Source of the DNA: Massilia eurypsychrophila | GTDB lineage: Bacteria; Pseudomonadota; Gammaproteobacteria; Burkholderiales; Burkholderiaceae_D | NCBI RefSeq assembly: GCF_002760655.1 | Contig: NZ_PDOC01000009.1 | Location: 1-64,000 of the forward strand | Length of the DNA: 64,000 nucleotides | Direction: 5' to 3' | Shown: positions 7,319 to 15,579 of the stretch, one piece after another | Numbering within the stretch: position 1 is the first letter of the stretch | Layout: the number at the start of each line of letters is the position of its first letter | Notes under the pieces: generated by a model | What the model was told of the DNA's origin: nothing | What the model saw: only the letters and a program-made list of their open reading frames with translations | The model's database searches: none | Position numbers and translations under genes: made by a program

Positions 7319-8399
7319 CCAAAGCACTCCTAATCAGGGAAACCGCGTGGTAGGGCAAAGCCCGGTCTTGCACCATCGGTACATTTTTTTCTTGCGCCAG
7401 CAACAGCAGGTGCGCCACTTCGGGCGCGCCGGCGTCGCGCACGATCAGCAGGCGCGGCGTGCGGCGCAGCAATACGCGCGTCGCTTCGCCGATGCCCGGC
7501 TTGACCATGTTGACATCGTTAATGCCATGCTGCGCCAAGGCAGCGAGCATGTAGGCGCGCGACACTGCCGCCGCCTGCTCCTTGTCGGATGGGGCGGCGG
7601 CCGGGCGCGGCCGGTCTGCCAGCGCCAGTGCCTGCGCGGCCAGGCTGTCGGCGAACGAACGCGACTGGTCATGCGCGGCGAACTGCTCGTAATACACGCA
7701 ACCGTGAAAATCATCCGGTCCGATCGCCTCGTTCAGGATCGAACGGCTGATCAAACCGGACACAGTAGCGTTCAGGATACTCGAAGGGATCAGATAATCG
7801 TCGCACGATGCGGCGCACGCGGCCGTACCGGCCAGGTCCGACAGCACGTACAGGCCGCCGTCGATGGCGGTGCCGCGGCGCAAGTTGAATTCGGCGACAG
7901 CGCCGGCCAGCTCGCGCGAGATGACGCCTTTGCCGGTCCAGCCGTCGATGAACACGATCGATTCGGGCGCGTGGCCCTGCGCCAATATATGCTCGAGCGC
8001 CACCTGGTCGATGCCGCGGTCGCGGATGATCGACACCGAATAGTGGCTCGATGCACGGCCGAACACGGCCGGCAGCAGGCGGTTGAGCACCACGCCGACC
8101 GGCGTGCCGGCGCGTGCCAGCGAGACCAGCGTCACCGGCCCCGTGCGCCGTGCCGCGATCAGGCCGGCCAGCGCCAGGCAATCGGCGGCCATGCGGCCGA
8201 GGTTGGCCACGCAGGCCTGCTCGAACACGCTCAGGTATTTGGCTGACGGCAACGACTCCGGCGACAGCATCTCGCTGTAGTGGCGCTGGCCGGACTGGAT
8301 CAGGTATTCCTTCTCGGCGACATCGACGAAGCCTTGCAGCGGCAGCGGCTTGAGCAGAAAGCTGACGTCGCTGGCCTGGTAGCTGCCGGAAAAACTCAT
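7311..8399 (-). CDS. PRTase-PELOTA protein ('cysteine protease StiP' family)
   Basis: A 362-residue protein. The N-terminal two thirds are PRTase-like, with VTLVSLARAGTPVGVVL near 110-125 and IVFIDGWTGKG near 165-175 as the presumed phosphate/PRPP loop. The last about 90 residues, INDVNMVKPGIGEATRVL through IVRDAGAPEVAHLL, fit a PELOTA-type RNA-binding domain. Databases often label the family StiP cysteine protease, but the PRTase reading follows from the motifs and from Ter-operon work by Anantharaman, Iyer and Aravind. Its start overlaps the HAD gene stop by 4 bases (ATGA type), which suggests coupled translation. Substrate unknown. Confidence 0.82.
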   Translation of the reverse strand: MSFSGSYQASDVSFLLKPLPLQGFVDVAEKEYLIQSGQRHYSEMLSPESLPSAKYLSVFEQACVANLGRMAADCLALAGLIAARRTGPVTLVSLARAGTPVGVVLNRLLPAVFGRASSHYSVSIIRDRGIDQVALEHILAQGHAPESIVFIDGWTGKGVISRELAGAVAEFNLRRGTAIDGGLYVLSDLAGTAACAASCDDYLIPSSILNATVSGLISRSILNEAIGPDDFHGCVYYEQFAAHDQSRSFADSLAAQALALADRPRPAAAPSDKEQAAAVSRAYMLAALAQHGINDVNMVKPGIGEATRVLLRRTPRLLIVRDAGAPEVAHLLLLAQEKNVPMVQDRALPYHAVSLIRSALDG

Positions 8400-9157
8400 A
8401 GCGTCCCCAATGTCAGGCTGGCCAGCTGGGTGCGGCTCGGTACGATGGCGTAGTCGCAAGCGGCCATGAAGCGGGCGTCCGATTTGCTGTCGCCGATGCC
8501 GAACGTCAGGATATCGCCATGTTCCTGGCGCAGCTTTTCCGTCACATAGGCCACCGCATGCGACTTGTTGAGCGCGTTCGGCAGCACCGCCAGGTTGTTG
8601 CCGTTGCGGTGGATGAAGTAATCGCGCGCGCCGGCGTCGAGCCACGGCTGCACCACGTCGCGCTCGATCAGCGCGAGGCGCTCGGCATTCTTCTCGGGAT
8701 CTTTCACCACCGTGTAGAAAGGCGTGGCGAAGTCTTCGATGATGCGCGCGCGATGGCCGTGGCCGCTGCTGTCGCCCCAGGCGTCGATCAGCACGACCAG
8801 TTCCTGCAGGCCGTGCAGGGCGGCGTGCATGGCGTCCTGCATGCGCGCCAGCCAGACCTGGTCGACCGTGCCGTCCGGACTGAGCACGATGCCGCCGTAG
8901 TCGAGCACGGCGTAGCTGGTAAACGGCAGGTGCACGCGCTGGAATGCGTTCAGGTTGCGCGCGGTGGCCGGGATCATCGTCATGCCGTCCTGGGCGAAAG
9001 CGATAAAGGCGCGCTGCGCCGCGGTGGTAAACGAGATCGGCGCGCCGTCTTTGAGGAAGGCGGCCGGCTCCAGCGTGTCGCGGTCGTGGCACTTTTCGAG
9101 CGACTGGAACAGTGTGTCGTCCAGGTCAGCGAACAGGAATTTCTGAAACTTCTTCAA
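8396..9157 (-). CDS. HAD-superfamily phosphatase, Ter-operon type
   Basis: The 253-residue protein has the HAD motif I DLDDTLF at residues 11-17 (nucleophile D11, acid/base D13), motif II in MIPATARN, and a late GIGDSKSDARFM motif IV. A cap region with DAWGDSSGHGHRARI lies between. It resembles sugar- or nucleotide-phosphate HAD phosphatases. Context indicates dephosphorylation of the product of the PRTase steps; this is inference. It overlaps the upstream PRTase/TRSP gene by 32 bases and the downstream PRTase-PELOTA gene by 4 bases, so it is embedded in a tightly packed operon. Confidence 0.85.
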   Translation of the reverse strand: MKKFQKFLFADLDDTLFQSLEKCHDRDTLEPAAFLKDGAPISFTTAAQRAFIAFAQDGMTMIPATARNLNAFQRVHLPFTSYAVLDYGGIVLSPDGTVDQVWLARMQDAMHAALHGLQELVVLIDAWGDSSGHGHRARIIEDFATPFYTVVKDPEKNAERLALIERDVVQPWLDAGARDYFIHRNGNNLAVLPNALNKSHAVAYVTEKLRQEHGDILTFGIGDSKSDARFMAACDYAIVPSRTQLASLTLGTL

Positions 9158-10292
9158 TGTGTGTCTCGGTCAGGAAATGGAAAAGGCGTGCGTCGAGTTC
9201 GCCCGCAAGCTGGAACAGCGCCGCGTTCGGCGCCGTTTCATGGCAGATGAAAACGTGGTCGTACTGTCCGCGCCGCACGTTATACAGGAAATTGGCAATG
9301 CCTTCGCCGTAGTTGTCGGGAAAGCTCAAGGTGGCCGATACGGCGCCCCAGGTCAGGATCGGCGAGCGCGTGGTCGACTGCACCACCACGTCGGCGCCGT
9401 GGCGCTCCAGCGCCGCGCCCAGCAAGTAAGACGCATGCATGAATTCGCCCGTGCCCAGCACCAGCACGTTTTCGCGCGGGCCGATCTGCGCGGCCAGCAG
9501 CGAGGCCAGCGCTTCCGGCGTTTCCAGCGCGCGCTGCAGGCCGTAGCGGCCGAAGCCGGCGTTGGCACCGCGGTCGGCATCCGGATCGAAACGCTGCGCT
9601 TCGCCGCCGGACGGCGTGAACTGGCCCGGCGCGAACGAATACCGGCCGCTGGCCGACGCCCCCAGGGTCACCGGCAGGCCGAAGCGCTCGCTGAGGGCGG
9701 CGGTGGCGTCGGCGCCCATGAAGTTGGTGATGGTCGCCAGGTGCACGCGCTCGATGCCGGGGTTGAGCGTGCGGCAGGCGTCGGCCAGGTTCTGGAACGT
9801 GTTGCCGGTGCTCGCTTCGTCGTCGACGAGCACCAGCGCCCTGGCGTGCATCAGCAGCGCGCGCTCGGCGTCGCCGGCCGGCAGATGCAGGAACTGGCGC
9901 GGCGCGTGGCTGTGCGCTTCCTGAAATTCGATGATCGGAGCGTCGCCGACGCGGTAGCGCGATGTGTGCAAAAACAGCGCGTCCTGCCCCGGATGGGCGC
10001 GCAGCCAGGCTTCGAACACCCCCTGGCCGAGGCCAATGGCGGTTTCCGCCATGGCGATAAATACCAGCGGCCCCGGCATGGCCGGCACGGCGGCGGCCAG
10101 CGTTTCATGGATGGTCGTCATCAGGGACGGCTTGACCGGCCAGTGCTTGCCCAGCACCTTCGACAGGAACAGGAAGCCGCGCTTGGCGTTGTCGCGCGCG
10201 GCAAAACCCATCAGTGCCTCGAGTGGAAAATCGCTGGCGTCGATGGTCAGTTCCAGCGCGCCGGTCGGCAACGCCACACGGTGCAAGGTCAT
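9126..10292 (-). CDS. Phosphoribosyltransferase with C-terminal TRSP domain
   Basis: The 388-residue protein contains a clear type I PRTase PRPP loop, LVLVDDEASTGNTF, at about 153-166. A conserved RGFLFLSKVLGKHWPVKP segment (39-55) precedes it. The C-terminal third has GTGEFMHASYLLGAALE, TTRSPIL and FPDNYGEGIANFLYN; the TTRSP string is the signature after which the TRSP domain is named. It is predicted to join a ribosyl-5-phosphate to a base-like acceptor. ATG 10292 overlaps the ATP-grasp stop by 4 bases. An in-frame extension up to 10397 is non-homologous and rejected. Confidence 0.88.
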   Translation of the reverse strand: MTLHRVALPTGALELTIDASDFPLEALMGFAARDNAKRGFLFLSKVLGKHWPVKPSLMTTIHETLAAAVPAMPGPLVFIAMAETAIGLGQGVFEAWLRAHPGQDALFLHTSRYRVGDAPIIEFQEAHSHAPRQFLHLPAGDAERALLMHARALVLVDDEASTGNTFQNLADACRTLNPGIERVHLATITNFMGADATAALSERFGLPVTLGASASGRYSFAPGQFTPSGGEAQRFDPDADRGANAGFGRYGLQRALETPEALASLLAAQIGPRENVLVLGTGEFMHASYLLGAALERHGADVVVQSTTRSPILTWGAVSATLSFPDNYGEGIANFLYNVRRGQYDHVFICHETAPNAALFQLAGELDARLFHFLTETHIEEVSEIPVR

Positions 10293-11308
10293 GCCAGCTC
10301 CGTGGCCGAACTCAGTTCTGCGACGCGAATGCCGTCGCGCACCGGCGGCACCACCACCTGGTCGAAGCCGTCGGCAAAGCCCGACAGCGCGATCCACGGC
10401 AGATTCGGCCCGGCCACGCAGGCCATGGCGATGCCGCCCGACATGCGCGGGTTGATTTCCAGTAGGCGCAATTCGCCGCCGCCTTCGCGGAACTGCACGT
10501 TGAACACGCCGTTCAGGCCGTGCGTGCGGGTAAGTTGCGAGGTGGCGTCGAGGATGTCCTGGCGCATGTCGATCAGCTGCCCGCGGCCGGCCGTCATCGG
10601 CTTCTTGCGCGCGATCGCAGCCACCAGACGGCCCTGGTCGCCGACGCAGTCGACGCTGAATTCATGGCCGTCGAGGTATTCCATCAGCAGCATGGTGCGA
10701 AATTCGCCCAGTTCGCCGATGCCGCGGCGGAAGTCTTCCAGGCCGATGTGGTACTCGGCGCCGGCCAGCAGCAGGGCCGCGCTGCTGCGCTCCTCGTCGA
10801 GGATGGCGAAGCCGAGGCCGAATACCGAGTTCGACGGCTTGACGCACAGCCTGGCGTGGCGCGGCCGCAATTGGGCGAAGCCGGCCTCGAATTGCGCCAG
10901 CGTCTCGAACGGCAAGAACTCGGCCACCGGGGCGCCGGGCAGGTGGGTGGTGGCGTAGAAGCGCGCCTTGTCGTGGATCAGTTCGAGCTGGTCCTGGGCG
11001 GCGGCGCTGAGCACGCGCGTGCCTTGCGCGGCGAAGCGCGCGTGCTCGGCTGCCAGTGCCGTCGAGGCTTTGCCCGGGATAAAAATGTCGACCTTGTGCT
11101 CGCGGCAGAACGCCAGGCACCAGTCGATGTAGGCGTCGGTCTCGAGCCCGGTCGGCTCGTCGTGAAACTCGTGCGCGACGCGCGCCGCGGCGACGTGCGG
11201 GTTCGCGTTGCTATATATAAGGTGGAAACGGCCATCGGTATCCGCTTCGCGGATCAGGCTGATGGCAGCGGACACGGACGAAAACGTCCTGTTGAACCAA
11301 ACGCGCAT
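10289..11308 (-). CDS. ATP-grasp ligase, first gene of Ter-associated operon
   Basis: The 339-residue protein has an ATP-grasp layout: an N-terminal Rossmann-like half ending in FIPGKASTALAAEHARF, a central region with KARFYATTH and LCVKPSNSVFGLGF (ATP-binding lysine region), MEYLDGHEFSVDCVGDQG, and LLEINPRMSGGIAMAC near the end as the metal/ATP site. Such enzymes form amide or peptide-like bonds through acyl phosphates. ATG 11308 has only a weak GAAAG upstream; a TTG at 11350 would add 14 residues. A promoter at 11401-11430 fits its role as operon leader. Substrate unknown. Confidence 0.85.
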   Translation of the reverse strand: MRVWFNRTFSSVSAAISLIREADTDGRFHLIYSNANPHVAAARVAHEFHDEPTGLETDAYIDWCLAFCREHKVDIFIPGKASTALAAEHARFAAQGTRVLSAAAQDQLELIHDKARFYATTHLPGAPVAEFLPFETLAQFEAGFAQLRPRHARLCVKPSNSVFGLGFAILDEERSSAALLLAGAEYHIGLEDFRRGIGELGEFRTMLLMEYLDGHEFSVDCVGDQGRLVAAIARKKPMTAGRGQLIDMRQDILDATSQLTRTHGLNGVFNVQFREGGGELRLLEINPRMSGGIAMACVAGPNLPWIALSGFADGFDQVVVPPVRDGIRVAELSSATELA

Positions 11309-11400
11309 GGGTACTTTCAAATGGGGGGAGGACAGGTCTGGGAGCGGCAAGGCTGCAGTCTGCGCTGCCTCGCGCCGCCCCCGGATGTATTCAATCCGAC

Positions 11401-11430
11401 ATTATGACGGTAAATCTTTGTCGAGTTCAA
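11401..11430 (-). promoter_or_regulatory. Promoter of the Ter-associated operon
   Basis: On the minus strand TTGAAC (11430-11425) and CATAAT (11406-11401) are 18 bases apart, giving a start about 85 bases before the ATP-grasp ATG. No other comparable pair was seen upstream of the operon. Confidence 0.6.
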
Positions 11431-11566
11431 GACGCTGGGATTTGAAGCTAGCTAGCACCATCGCCGGTAAGCCTGACGCACTTCACACGGACTGTTCCGG
11501 CCAAGTGATACGCTGCACTTGACCCTCTTGCCCCTAACAAGCGCGCCAAGCAGGCATATACTCACC

Positions 11567-11839
11567 ATGCGTTTCAAGTGGGATCCCAGCAAAGCGGCCG
11601 CCAATGTTTTCAAGCACTTAGTGTCTTTCGATGAGGCGGCAACCGCGTTGTCAGATTCGCCGGCGCAAACAGGCCACGGCCCGGATCATTCGCTGAGCGA
11701 ACCGCGGAATCTCACGTTCGGCGTCTCATCAAGTGGGCGGTTGCGGGTGGTGGCCCACACCGAACACGGCGACACTGTTCGAATTATCAGGGCGCGCCTG
11801 GCAACAGGAGCGGAGCGAAGGGTCTATGAAGAAGGGTGA
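11567..11839 (+). CDS. brnT: BrnT-family toxin
   Basis: The 90-residue protein begins MRFKWDPSKAAANVFKHLVSF and continues with a DHS segment, LTFGVSSSGRLRVVAHTEHGD and IIRARLATGAERRVYEEG, the usual BrnT sequence plan. BrnT is a RelE-like ribonuclease toxin that is normally neutralised by BrnA encoded just downstream. The presumed catalytic basic residues in the RxxT..ER tail are present. ATG 11567 is only 5 bases after a TATACT box (11557-11562) and has no ribosome site, so the message may be leaderless. The 14-base overlap with the next gene supports a toxin-antitoxin pair. Confidence 0.85.
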   Translation: MRFKWDPSKAAANVFKHLVSFDEAATALSDSPAQTGHGPDHSLSEPRNLTFGVSSSGRLRVVAHTEHGDTVRIIRARLATGAERRVYEEG

Positions 11840-12179
11840 ACATGCCAATGGAGACGAACTTCGGGCCGAATATAGTCGGACCGACTTCGGTGAAATGGTT
11901 CGCGGCAAATACGCCTCGCCGGTTCCAGTTCAGCGGCTGACGCTCGCGCTTGAATGCACTGAACAAGTCAGTGGAGGATGGCTCGCGCGCATCCCTGAGT
12001 TGCCGGACCTTGCGGCGCTGGACGATTGTCTGGAAACGGCGGTAGATCGCGTCGAGGCGCTCGCCACCACGCCGATTGCTGCCCGCATAGAGCGCGGTGA
12101 AATTCCGCCCACCGGACTGAATTTCGCCATTACGACTCACTTCGCCACGAGTTCAGCCGCGCGCGTTGGGGCACCTTGA
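11826..12179 (+). CDS. Composite antitoxin: BrnA-like N terminus, HicB-like C terminus
   Basis: The 117-residue protein starts inside the brnT end (14-base overlap). Residues about 9-30, DELRAEYSRTDFGEMVRGKY, match the short conserved motif found in many small antitoxins. Residues about 34-95 look like a HicB/DUF1902 fold, with RLTLALECTEQVSGGWLARIPELPD and a following acidic helix. Standard BrnA has a ribbon-helix-helix DNA-binding end instead, which is not seen here. The pairing with BrnT is from position and overlap; the domain calls are by eye. Confidence 0.65.
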   Translation: MKKGEHANGDELRAEYSRTDFGEMVRGKYASPVPVQRLTLALECTEQVSGGWLARIPELPDLAALDDCLETAVDRVEALATTPIAARIERGEIPPTGLNFAITTHFATSSAARVGAP

Positions 12180-12207
12180 TAATAGCGCCTTCGCACGGGG
12201 TGCCCCA
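12167..12207 (+). repeat. Inverted repeat at the antitoxin 3' end
   Basis: TGGGGCACC (12167-12175) and GGTGCCCCA (12199-12207) are perfect 9-base arms with a 23-base spacer that includes the antitoxin stop. No T run follows. It could fold in RNA or be a protein site. Confidence 0.4.
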
Positions 12208-12532
12208 GCTCTGCGCTCTCATCGGCAATGGGGCCACGCTCGAACTCGGCTCACTGGACGTCGTCTACGCCGTCAGCAAGGAGTCCGCGTCGTTGGATCG
12301 ACCGTAAAGATTCTTCGCGTCAAGCACACTTCCCAGCAATGGCCGTGAAGTGTTGCAACGCCGCGCATTCCGGTGCCACACCTCGACATACCCCCAACTA
12401 ATCTGTTGCGTCAAGCCCTTTTGCACGTTATACTTGCCGGCTTCGGTATGGATTCGTCCTTTTTGAATCCGTCCTTTACTTGGTAGTTAAACAGTTAGCC
12501 CCGCCCAATCGCAGGTGGGGAATGGAGAAAAA
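12180..12532 (+). other. Gene-free gap before rplC
   Basis: The first half (to about 12360) has no convincing gene; a 60-codon open frame at 12166-12348 and a 35-codon frame from GTG 12200 lack recognisable family features. The second half carries the rplC promoter and an untranslated leader of about 90 bases. Confidence 0.6.
12406..12434 (+). promoter_or_regulatory. Promoter for the rplC (S10-type) operon
   Basis: TTGCGT (12406-12411) and TATACT (12429-12434) are separated by exactly 17 bases. This gives a leader of about 90 bases before rplC and replaces the promoter normally found upstream of rpsJ. Confidence 0.75.
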
Positions 12533-13189
12533 ATGAGCCTAGGCCTTCTCGGTCGCAAGGTTGGCATGATGCGCATTTTCACGGATGAAGGGGACTCGAT
12601 CCCGGTCACCGTGTTGGACGTATCGAACAACCGTGTTGCGCAAGTCAAAACCCCTGAGACAGATGGTTATACCGCTGTTCAGGTCGCATTCGGTCAACGT
12701 CGCGCTTCCCGCGTGACCAAGGCAGTTGCGGGTCATCACGCCAAAGCTGGCGTCGAAGCTGGCACGATGTTGCGGGAATTCCGCGTCGATGCCGCTAAAG
12801 CTGCCGAACTCAAAGCTGGCGACATCGTCGCTGCCTCTTTGTTCGAAGTCGGTCAGAAGATCGACGTGCAAGGTGTCACGATCGGTAAGGGTTACGCTGG
12901 CGTCATCAAGCGTTACCACTTCTCTTCCGGCCGTGCTACTCACGGTAACTCGCGTTCGCACAATGTGCCGGGCTCGATCGGTATGGCGCAGGATCCAGGT
13001 CGCGTTTTCCCTGGTAAGCGCATGACCGGTCACCTCGGTGACGTCAACCGTACCGTACAGAATCTCGTAATCGCCCGTATCGATGCCGACCGTCAGCTGC
13101 TGCTGGTCAAAGGCGCGATCCCAGGTGCGAAAAATGGCCAAGTGATCGTCTCGCCTGCCATTAAATCCAAAGCACAGAAGGGAGCTTAA
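12533..13189 (+). CDS. rplC: 50S ribosomal protein L3
   Basis: The 218-residue product starts [27 protein letters not shown] and contains the long extension around [34 protein letters not shown], which reaches toward the peptidyl transferase centre and includes the Gln that PrmB methylates in E. coli. L3 is an early 23S rRNA binder. ATG 12533 follows GGAG 7-10 bases upstream. It is the first gene of the ribosomal block here, because rpsJ has been separated from it. Confidence 0.98.
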   Translation: MSLGLLGRKVGMMRIFTDEGDSIPVTVLDVSNNRVAQVKTPETDGYTAVQVAFGQRRASRVTKAVAGHHAKAGVEAGTMLREFRVDAAKAAELKAGDIVAASLFEVGQKIDVQGVTIGKGYAGVIKRYHFSSGRATHGNSRSHNVPGSIGMAQDPGRVFPGKRMTGHLGDVNRTVQNLVIARIDADRQLLLVKGAIPGAKNGQVIVSPAIKSKAQKGA

Positions 13190-13191
13190 TT

Positions 13192-13815
13192 ATGGAACTC
13201 AAGCTTCTCAATGAGCAAGGAATTGTCGCAGGTTCGAACGTCGCCGCCGCCGATACCGTTTTCGGCCGTGACTACAACGAAGCCCTGATTCACCAGATCG
13301 TGGTCGCCTACGCCGCTAACGCGCGTTCGGGTAACCGCAAGCAGAAAGACCGTGAAGAAGTCCATCACACGACCAAAAAGCCATGGCGCCAAAAAGGCAC
13401 CGGCCGCGCTCGTGCTGGTATGTCGTCGTCGCCTCTGTGGCGCGGCGGCGGACGCATCTTCCCGAACTCGCCTGACGAGAACTTCACCCACAAAGTGAAC
13501 AAGAAGATGTATCGCGCCGGTATCTGCTCGATCCTGTCGCAACTGGCCCGCGAAGAGCGCCTGGTTGTGGTCGAAGGCCTGTCGATCGACGCGCCAAAGA
13601 CCAAGCTGCTGGCTCAAAAGCTGCAGGGCATGGGTCTGGAATCGGTCATGATCATCACCGACACGACGGACGAAAACCTGATGCTCGCATCGCGCAACCT
13701 GCCGAACGTGCTGGTCGTCGAGCCGCGTCACGCCGATCCGATGTCGCTGGTGTTCTACAAAAAAATCGTGGTCACCAAAGCAGCACTGGCCATGATCGAG
13801 GAGATGTTCGCATGA
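13192..13815 (+). CDS. rplD: 50S ribosomal protein L4
   Basis: The 207-residue product has the L4 exit-tunnel loop, with [15 protein letters not shown] and [12 protein letters not shown] near 55-85. In E. coli L4 also represses its own operon by binding the S10 leader; here that leader would have to be the rplC one if regulation persists. It begins two bases after the rplC stop, preceded by GAAGGGAG, and overlaps rplW by four bases. Confidence 0.98.
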   Translation: MELKLLNEQGIVAGSNVAAADTVFGRDYNEALIHQIVVAYAANARSGNRKQKDREEVHHTTKKPWRQKGTGRARAGMSSSPLWRGGGRIFPNSPDENFTHKVNKKMYRAGICSILSQLAREERLVVVEGLSIDAPKTKLLAQKLQGMGLESVMIITDTTDENLMLASRNLPNVLVVEPRHADPMSLVFYKKIVVTKAALAMIEEMFA

Positions 13816-14129
13816 GCGCCGTAATCAAATTCAGCGAAGAGCGCCTGATGAAGGTGCTCCAGGCGCCGGTCATTTCCGAGAAGGCCACCATGGTCGCGGA
13901 AAAGAACGAGCAGATCGTGTTCCGCGTATTGCCGGATGCGACCAAGCCTGAGATCAAGGCAGCCGTTGAACTGTTGTTCAAGGTTGAAGTGCTGTCGGTG
14001 CAGACAGTCAATCGCCAAGGTAAGCAAAAGCGTTCGGGCCGTTTCAATGGCCGTCGCAACCATACCAAGCGTGCTTTCGTGTGCCTGAAGCCTGGCCAGG
14101 AAATCAACTTCTCCGAGGAGGCTAAATAA
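13812..14129 (+). CDS. rplW: 50S ribosomal protein L23
   Basis: The 105-residue product contains [13 protein letters not shown] and the loop [18 protein letters not shown], diagnostic for L23, which lines the tunnel exit and docks trigger factor and SRP. It starts in a four-base overlap with rplD and its TAA shares a base with the rplB ATG, so translation is coupled across three genes. Confidence 0.98.
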   Translation: MSAVIKFSEERLMKVLQAPVISEKATMVAEKNEQIVFRVLPDATKPEIKAAVELLFKVEVLSVQTVNRQGKQKRSGRFNGRRNHTKRAFVCLKPGQEINFSEEAK

Positions 14130-14956
14130 TGGCACTCGTAAAGATGAAACCAACCTCACCAGGCCGTCGTGGCATGGTGAAGGTGGTGAATCCGGACCTG
14201 TACAAAGGCCGTCCGTTCGCTGCCCTGGTTGAAAAGAAATCGAAAACTGCCGGCCGTAACAACAACGGTCACATCACCACCCGCCACATCGGCGGTGGTC
14301 ATAAGCAGCACTATCGCCTGATCGACTTCAAGCGTCAGAAGGATGGTATTCCGGCAAAGGTCGAGCGTATCGAATACGATCCAAACCGTACCGCGAACAT
14401 CGCCCTGCTGTGCTATGCAGACGGTGAGCGCCAGTACATCATCGCCACCAAGGGCATGGCCGTTGGCGACAGCGTGATGAACGGTTCGGAAGCGCCGATC
14501 AAGTCGGGCAACTGCCTGCCGATCCGCAACATCCCGGTCGGTACCGTGATGCACTGTGTCGAAATGCTGCCAGGTAAGGGTGCCCAGATGGCCCGTACCG
14601 CCGGCGCCGGCGTCGTGCTGATGGCCCGCGAAGGCACCTACGCCCAGGTCCGCCTGCGCTCCGGTGAAGTGCGCCGCGTCCACATCGAATGCCGTGCAAC
14701 GGTAGGCGAAGTCGGTAACGCCGAGCACAGCCTGCGCAAGATCGGTAAAGCTGGCGCGATGCGCTGGCGCGGTGTTCGTCCTACCGTCCGCGGTGTGGTC
14801 ATGAACCCGGTCGATCACCCGCACGGTGGTGGTGAAGGTAAAACCGCAGCTGGTCGTCATCCAGTGTCGCCTTGGGGCCAACAGACGAAGGGTAAGAAGA
14901 CGCGCCGTAACAAGCGTACGACTTCGATGATCGTCTCGCGCCGCGGCAAGAAATAA
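14129..14956 (+). CDS. rplB: 50S ribosomal protein L2
   Basis: The 275-residue product has the usual L2 pieces: [18 protein letters not shown] near 47-65, the RNA-binding core, and [17 protein letters not shown] near 220-235, whose histidine is near the peptidyl transferase centre. L2 supports subunit association. It is followed after 9 bases by rpsS with AAGGA as ribosome site. Confidence 0.98.
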   Translation: MALVKMKPTSPGRRGMVKVVNPDLYKGRPFAALVEKKSKTAGRNNNGHITTRHIGGGHKQHYRLIDFKRQKDGIPAKVERIEYDPNRTANIALLCYADGERQYIIATKGMAVGDSVMNGSEAPIKSGNCLPIRNIPVGTVMHCVEMLPGKGAQMARTAGAGVVLMAREGTYAQVRLRSGEVRRVHIECRATVGEVGNAEHSLRKIGKAGAMRWRGVRPTVRGVVMNPVDHPHGGGEGKTAAGRHPVSPWGQQTKGKKTRRNKRTTSMIVSRRGKK

Positions 14957-14965
14957 GGATAAGAC

Positions 14966-15241
14966 ATGACACGTTCATTGAAAAAAGGGCCGTTTCAAGA
15001 CGCCCACCTGGTGAAAAAAGTCGAGACCGCGCAAGCGAACAAAGACAAGAAGCCAGTCAAAACCTGGTCGCGCCGTTCGACGATTTCGCCAGACTTCATC
15101 GGCCTGACGATCGCGGTGCACAACGGCAAGCTGCACGTGCCGGTGTACATCTCCGAGAACATGGTAGGTCACAAGCTCGGCGAATTCGCACTGACCCGTA
15201 CGTTCAAGGGCCATGCCGCTGACAAGAAGGCGAAGAAATAA
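14966..15241 (+). CDS. rpsS: 30S ribosomal protein S19
   Basis: The 91-residue product reads [37 protein letters not shown] and [16 protein letters not shown], the full S19 signature. S19 sits in the 30S head beside S13 near the A-site finger. Its stop shares one base with the rplV start codon. Confidence 0.98.
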   Translation: MTRSLKKGPFQDAHLVKKVETAQANKDKKPVKTWSRRSTISPDFIGLTIAVHNGKLHVPVYISENMVGHKLGEFALTRTFKGHAADKKAKK

Positions 15242-15570
15242 TGGAAACCAAAGCTATCCTCAAAGGTGTGCGCCTGTCGGACCAAAAGGGCCGTCTGGTT
15301 GCCGATCTGATCCGTGGCAAGAAAGTCGGCGCAGCACTCGACATCTTGCAGTTCAGCCCGAAAAAAGGTGCAACGATCATCAAGAAGGTTCTGGAGTCCG
15401 CCATTGCGAACGCCGAGCACAATGATGGCGCTGACATCGACGAGCTGAAAATCGTCCAGATCTATGTTGAAAAGGGCCCGATCCTGAAGCGCTTCACTGC
15501 ACGCGCTAAAGGCCGGGGCGATCGTATCTCGAAACAATCCTGTCACATCTACGTGACTGTCGGTAACTAA
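15241..15570 (+). CDS. rplV: 50S ribosomal protein L22
   Basis: The 109-residue product has [19 protein letters not shown] and the tunnel hairpin region ending [26 protein letters not shown]22 binds several 23S domains and with L4 forms the exit-tunnel constriction where macrolide resistance changes arise. It overlaps rpsS by one base and is followed by rpsC after nine bases. Confidence 0.98.
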   Translation: METKAILKGVRLSDQKGRLVADLIRGKKVGAALDILQFSPKKGATIIKKVLESAIANAEHNDGADIDELKIVQIYVEKGPILKRFTARAKGRGDRISKQSCHIYVTVGN

Positions 15571-15579
15571 GGGGTCACG

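Noticed and set aside
869-12179. The block between rpsJ and rplC as an integrated island at the tRNA gene
   Set aside because: No integrase and no convincing repeat of the tRNA 3' end was found at the other edge; only a 9-base chance match (CCGCCCACC) near 12105.
12166-12348. 60-codon open frame before rplC
   Set aside because: No ribosome site or recognisable domain; overlaps the inverted repeat at the antitoxin end.
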